From positions 1,426,001-1,490,000 of the forward strand of contig NZ_CP114901.1 of NCBI RefSeq assembly GCF_027497175.1: a stretch of DNA of 64,000 nt. Direction: 5' to 3'. Under the pieces are notes generated by a model. The model had not been told where the DNA came from and ran no database searches. It was given only the letters and a program-made list of their open reading frames with translations. This DNA is from Verrucosispora sp. WMMD573 (GTDB lineage: Bacteria; Actinomycetota; Actinomycetes; Mycobacteriales; Micromonosporaceae). Position numbers and translations under genes: made by a program. Every line of letters begins with the position of its first letter. Position 1 is the stretch's first letter. Of the stretch, positions 63,084-64,000 are shown piece after piece.

Positions 63084-64000
63084 GTGGCAGCGCAGGAAAA
63101 TCAGCAGTACGGCGCCGAGTCGATCACCGTTCTCGAAGGGCTGGAGGCGGTCCGCAAGCGGCCCGGCATGTACATCGGGTCCACCGGCGAACGCGGTCTG
63201 CATCACCTCGTGTGGGAGGTCGTCGACAACGCGGTGGACGAGGCGCTGGCCGGCCACTGCGACACCATCGACGTGGTGCTGCAAGCCGACGGCGGCGTCC
63301 GGGTCACCGACAACGGCCGGGGCTTCCCGGTCGACCTGCATCCCAAGCTCAAGAAGCCCGGCGTCGAGGTGGCACTGACCGTGCTGCACGCGGGCGGCAA
63401 GTTCGACGGCAAGGCGTACGCGGTCTCCGGCGGCCTGCACGGCGTCGGCGTCAGCGTCGTCAACGCCCTCTCCACCAGGATGGCCGTGGAGATCCACAAG
63501 GACGGCTTCGTCTGGCGGCAGCAGTACCACCACTCCAAGCCGACCGCCCTGGAGAAGGGCGAGCCGACCGACCGCACCGGCTCGGCGGTCTCCTTCTGGC
63601 CCGACCCGGACGTTTTCGAGACCGTCGACTTCGATCTTCAGACGATCTACCGGCGGCTCCAGGAGATGGCGTTCCTGACCCGGGGCCTCACCATCCACCT
63701 GCTCGACGAGCGGGTCGCGGAGGGTGAGGAGGGCAAGCTCCGCGAGGTCACCTTCAAGTACGACGGTGGCATCGCCGACTTCGTCCGCCACCTCAACGCC
63801 TCGAAGACCCCGATCCACAAGACGGTGATCGAGTACGGTGCCGAGGAAGAGGGCATGTCGCTTGAGATCGCCATGCAGTGGAACGAGTCGTACGGCGAGT
63901 CGGTCTACACCTTCGCCAACAACATCAACACGCACGAGGGCGGCACCCACGAGGAGGGCTTCCGGGCCGCGTTGACAAGCGTCGTCAACCGGTACGGCAC
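63084..64000 (+). CDS. gyrB: DNA gyrase subunit B, truncated by window end
   Basis: About 305 codons of the N-terminus are visible. The ATPase domain has [24 protein letters not shown], the N-box [23 protein letters not shown] and [17 protein letters not shown]. The transducer domain continues to the edge ([19 protein letters not shown]). It provides ATP-driven negative supercoiling with GyrA, expected just beyond. The GTG at 63084 fits the family start; an in-frame GTG further upstream would add an unusual leader. Confidence 0.95.
   Translation, partial: MAAQENQQYGAESITVLEGLEAVRKRPGMYIGSTGERGLHHLVWEVVDNAVDEALAGHCDTIDVVLQADGGVRVTDNGRGFPVDLHPKLKKPGVEVALTVLHAGGKFDGKAYAVSGGLHGVGVSVVNALSTRMAVEIHKDGFVWRQQYHHSKPTALEKGEPTDRTGSAVSFWPDPDVFETVDFDLQTIYRRLQEMAFLTRGLTIHLLDERVAEGEEGKLREVTFKYDGGIADFVRHLNASKTPIHKTVIEYGAEEEGMSLEIAMQWNESYGESVYTFANNINTHEGGTHEEGFRAALTSVVNRYG

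Noticed and set aside
1..64000. tRNA or rRNA genes
   Set aside because: I looked through the intergenic regions for cloverleaf-like or rRNA sequence and recognised none.

Overview
The window is very GC-rich chromosomal DNA from an actinomycete. Gene order and protein sequences fit the family Micromonosporaceae (Micromonospora, Salinispora or a close relative). This is inference from synteny, from leaderless genes with TANNNT -10 boxes, and from the actinomycete parS sequence. No search was run. The right half is the replication-origin core: rpmH, dnaA, a DnaA-box-rich oriC, dnaN, gnd, recF, dciA (DUF721) and gyrB, the last cut by the window edge.

Layout. 1-7 kb: the 3'-truncated reverse-strand end of a SARP/NB-ARC regulator, a membrane GGDEF-EAL protein, a GT87-like membrane protein, a phosphoribosyltransferase, a zf-TFIIB protein and a frameshifted remnant gene. 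7-15 kb: replicative helicase dnaB carrying two inteins, a large disordered membrane protein, and the rpsF-ssb-rpsR-rplI operon read leftward. 15-20 kb: endonuclease IV and two large polytopic membrane proteins. 20-22 kb: a less GC-rich island with a small secreted peptidoglycan-binding protein and a decayed IS5-type transposase. 22-32 kb: a class A penicillin-binding protein, DUF5318, padR-ino1, a lipoprotein, ogt, a secreted subtilisin with a beta-trefoil-like tail and the CCA-adding enzyme.

33-45 kb: murJ, a membrane pseudokinase, an ECF sigma factor with its anti-sigma factor, trxB-trxA, a CwlM-type amidase, a GNAT protein, an aminotransferase and a D-Ala-D-Ala ligase-like protein. This order is close to the mviN-sigM-trxB-trxC-cwlM block beside the M. 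tuberculosis origin. 45-52 kb: a HIT-like protein, a 2.2 kb gene-poor repeat-rich tract, then parB-parA. Five parS sites lie here, three in the gene-poor tract and two inside parA. 51-55 kb: rsmG, khpB (jag), yidC, yidD, rnpA and rpmH, all read leftward.

How the genes work together. dnaA, oriC, dnaN, dciA, dnaB, gyrB, ssb and recF cover initiation, helicase loading, elongation and repair. parA, parB and parS segregate the new origins. yidC, yidD, khpB, rnpA and rpmH serve membrane insertion and translation. murJ, the pseudokinase, the CwlM homologue, the ligase and the PBP belong to cell-wall synthesis. The sigma factor, thioredoxin system, ogt and endonuclease IV address redox or DNA damage. 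The most unusual items are the doubly intein-split dnaB, the repeat-rich parS tract, and a dispersed inverted repeat present in two gene-free regions.
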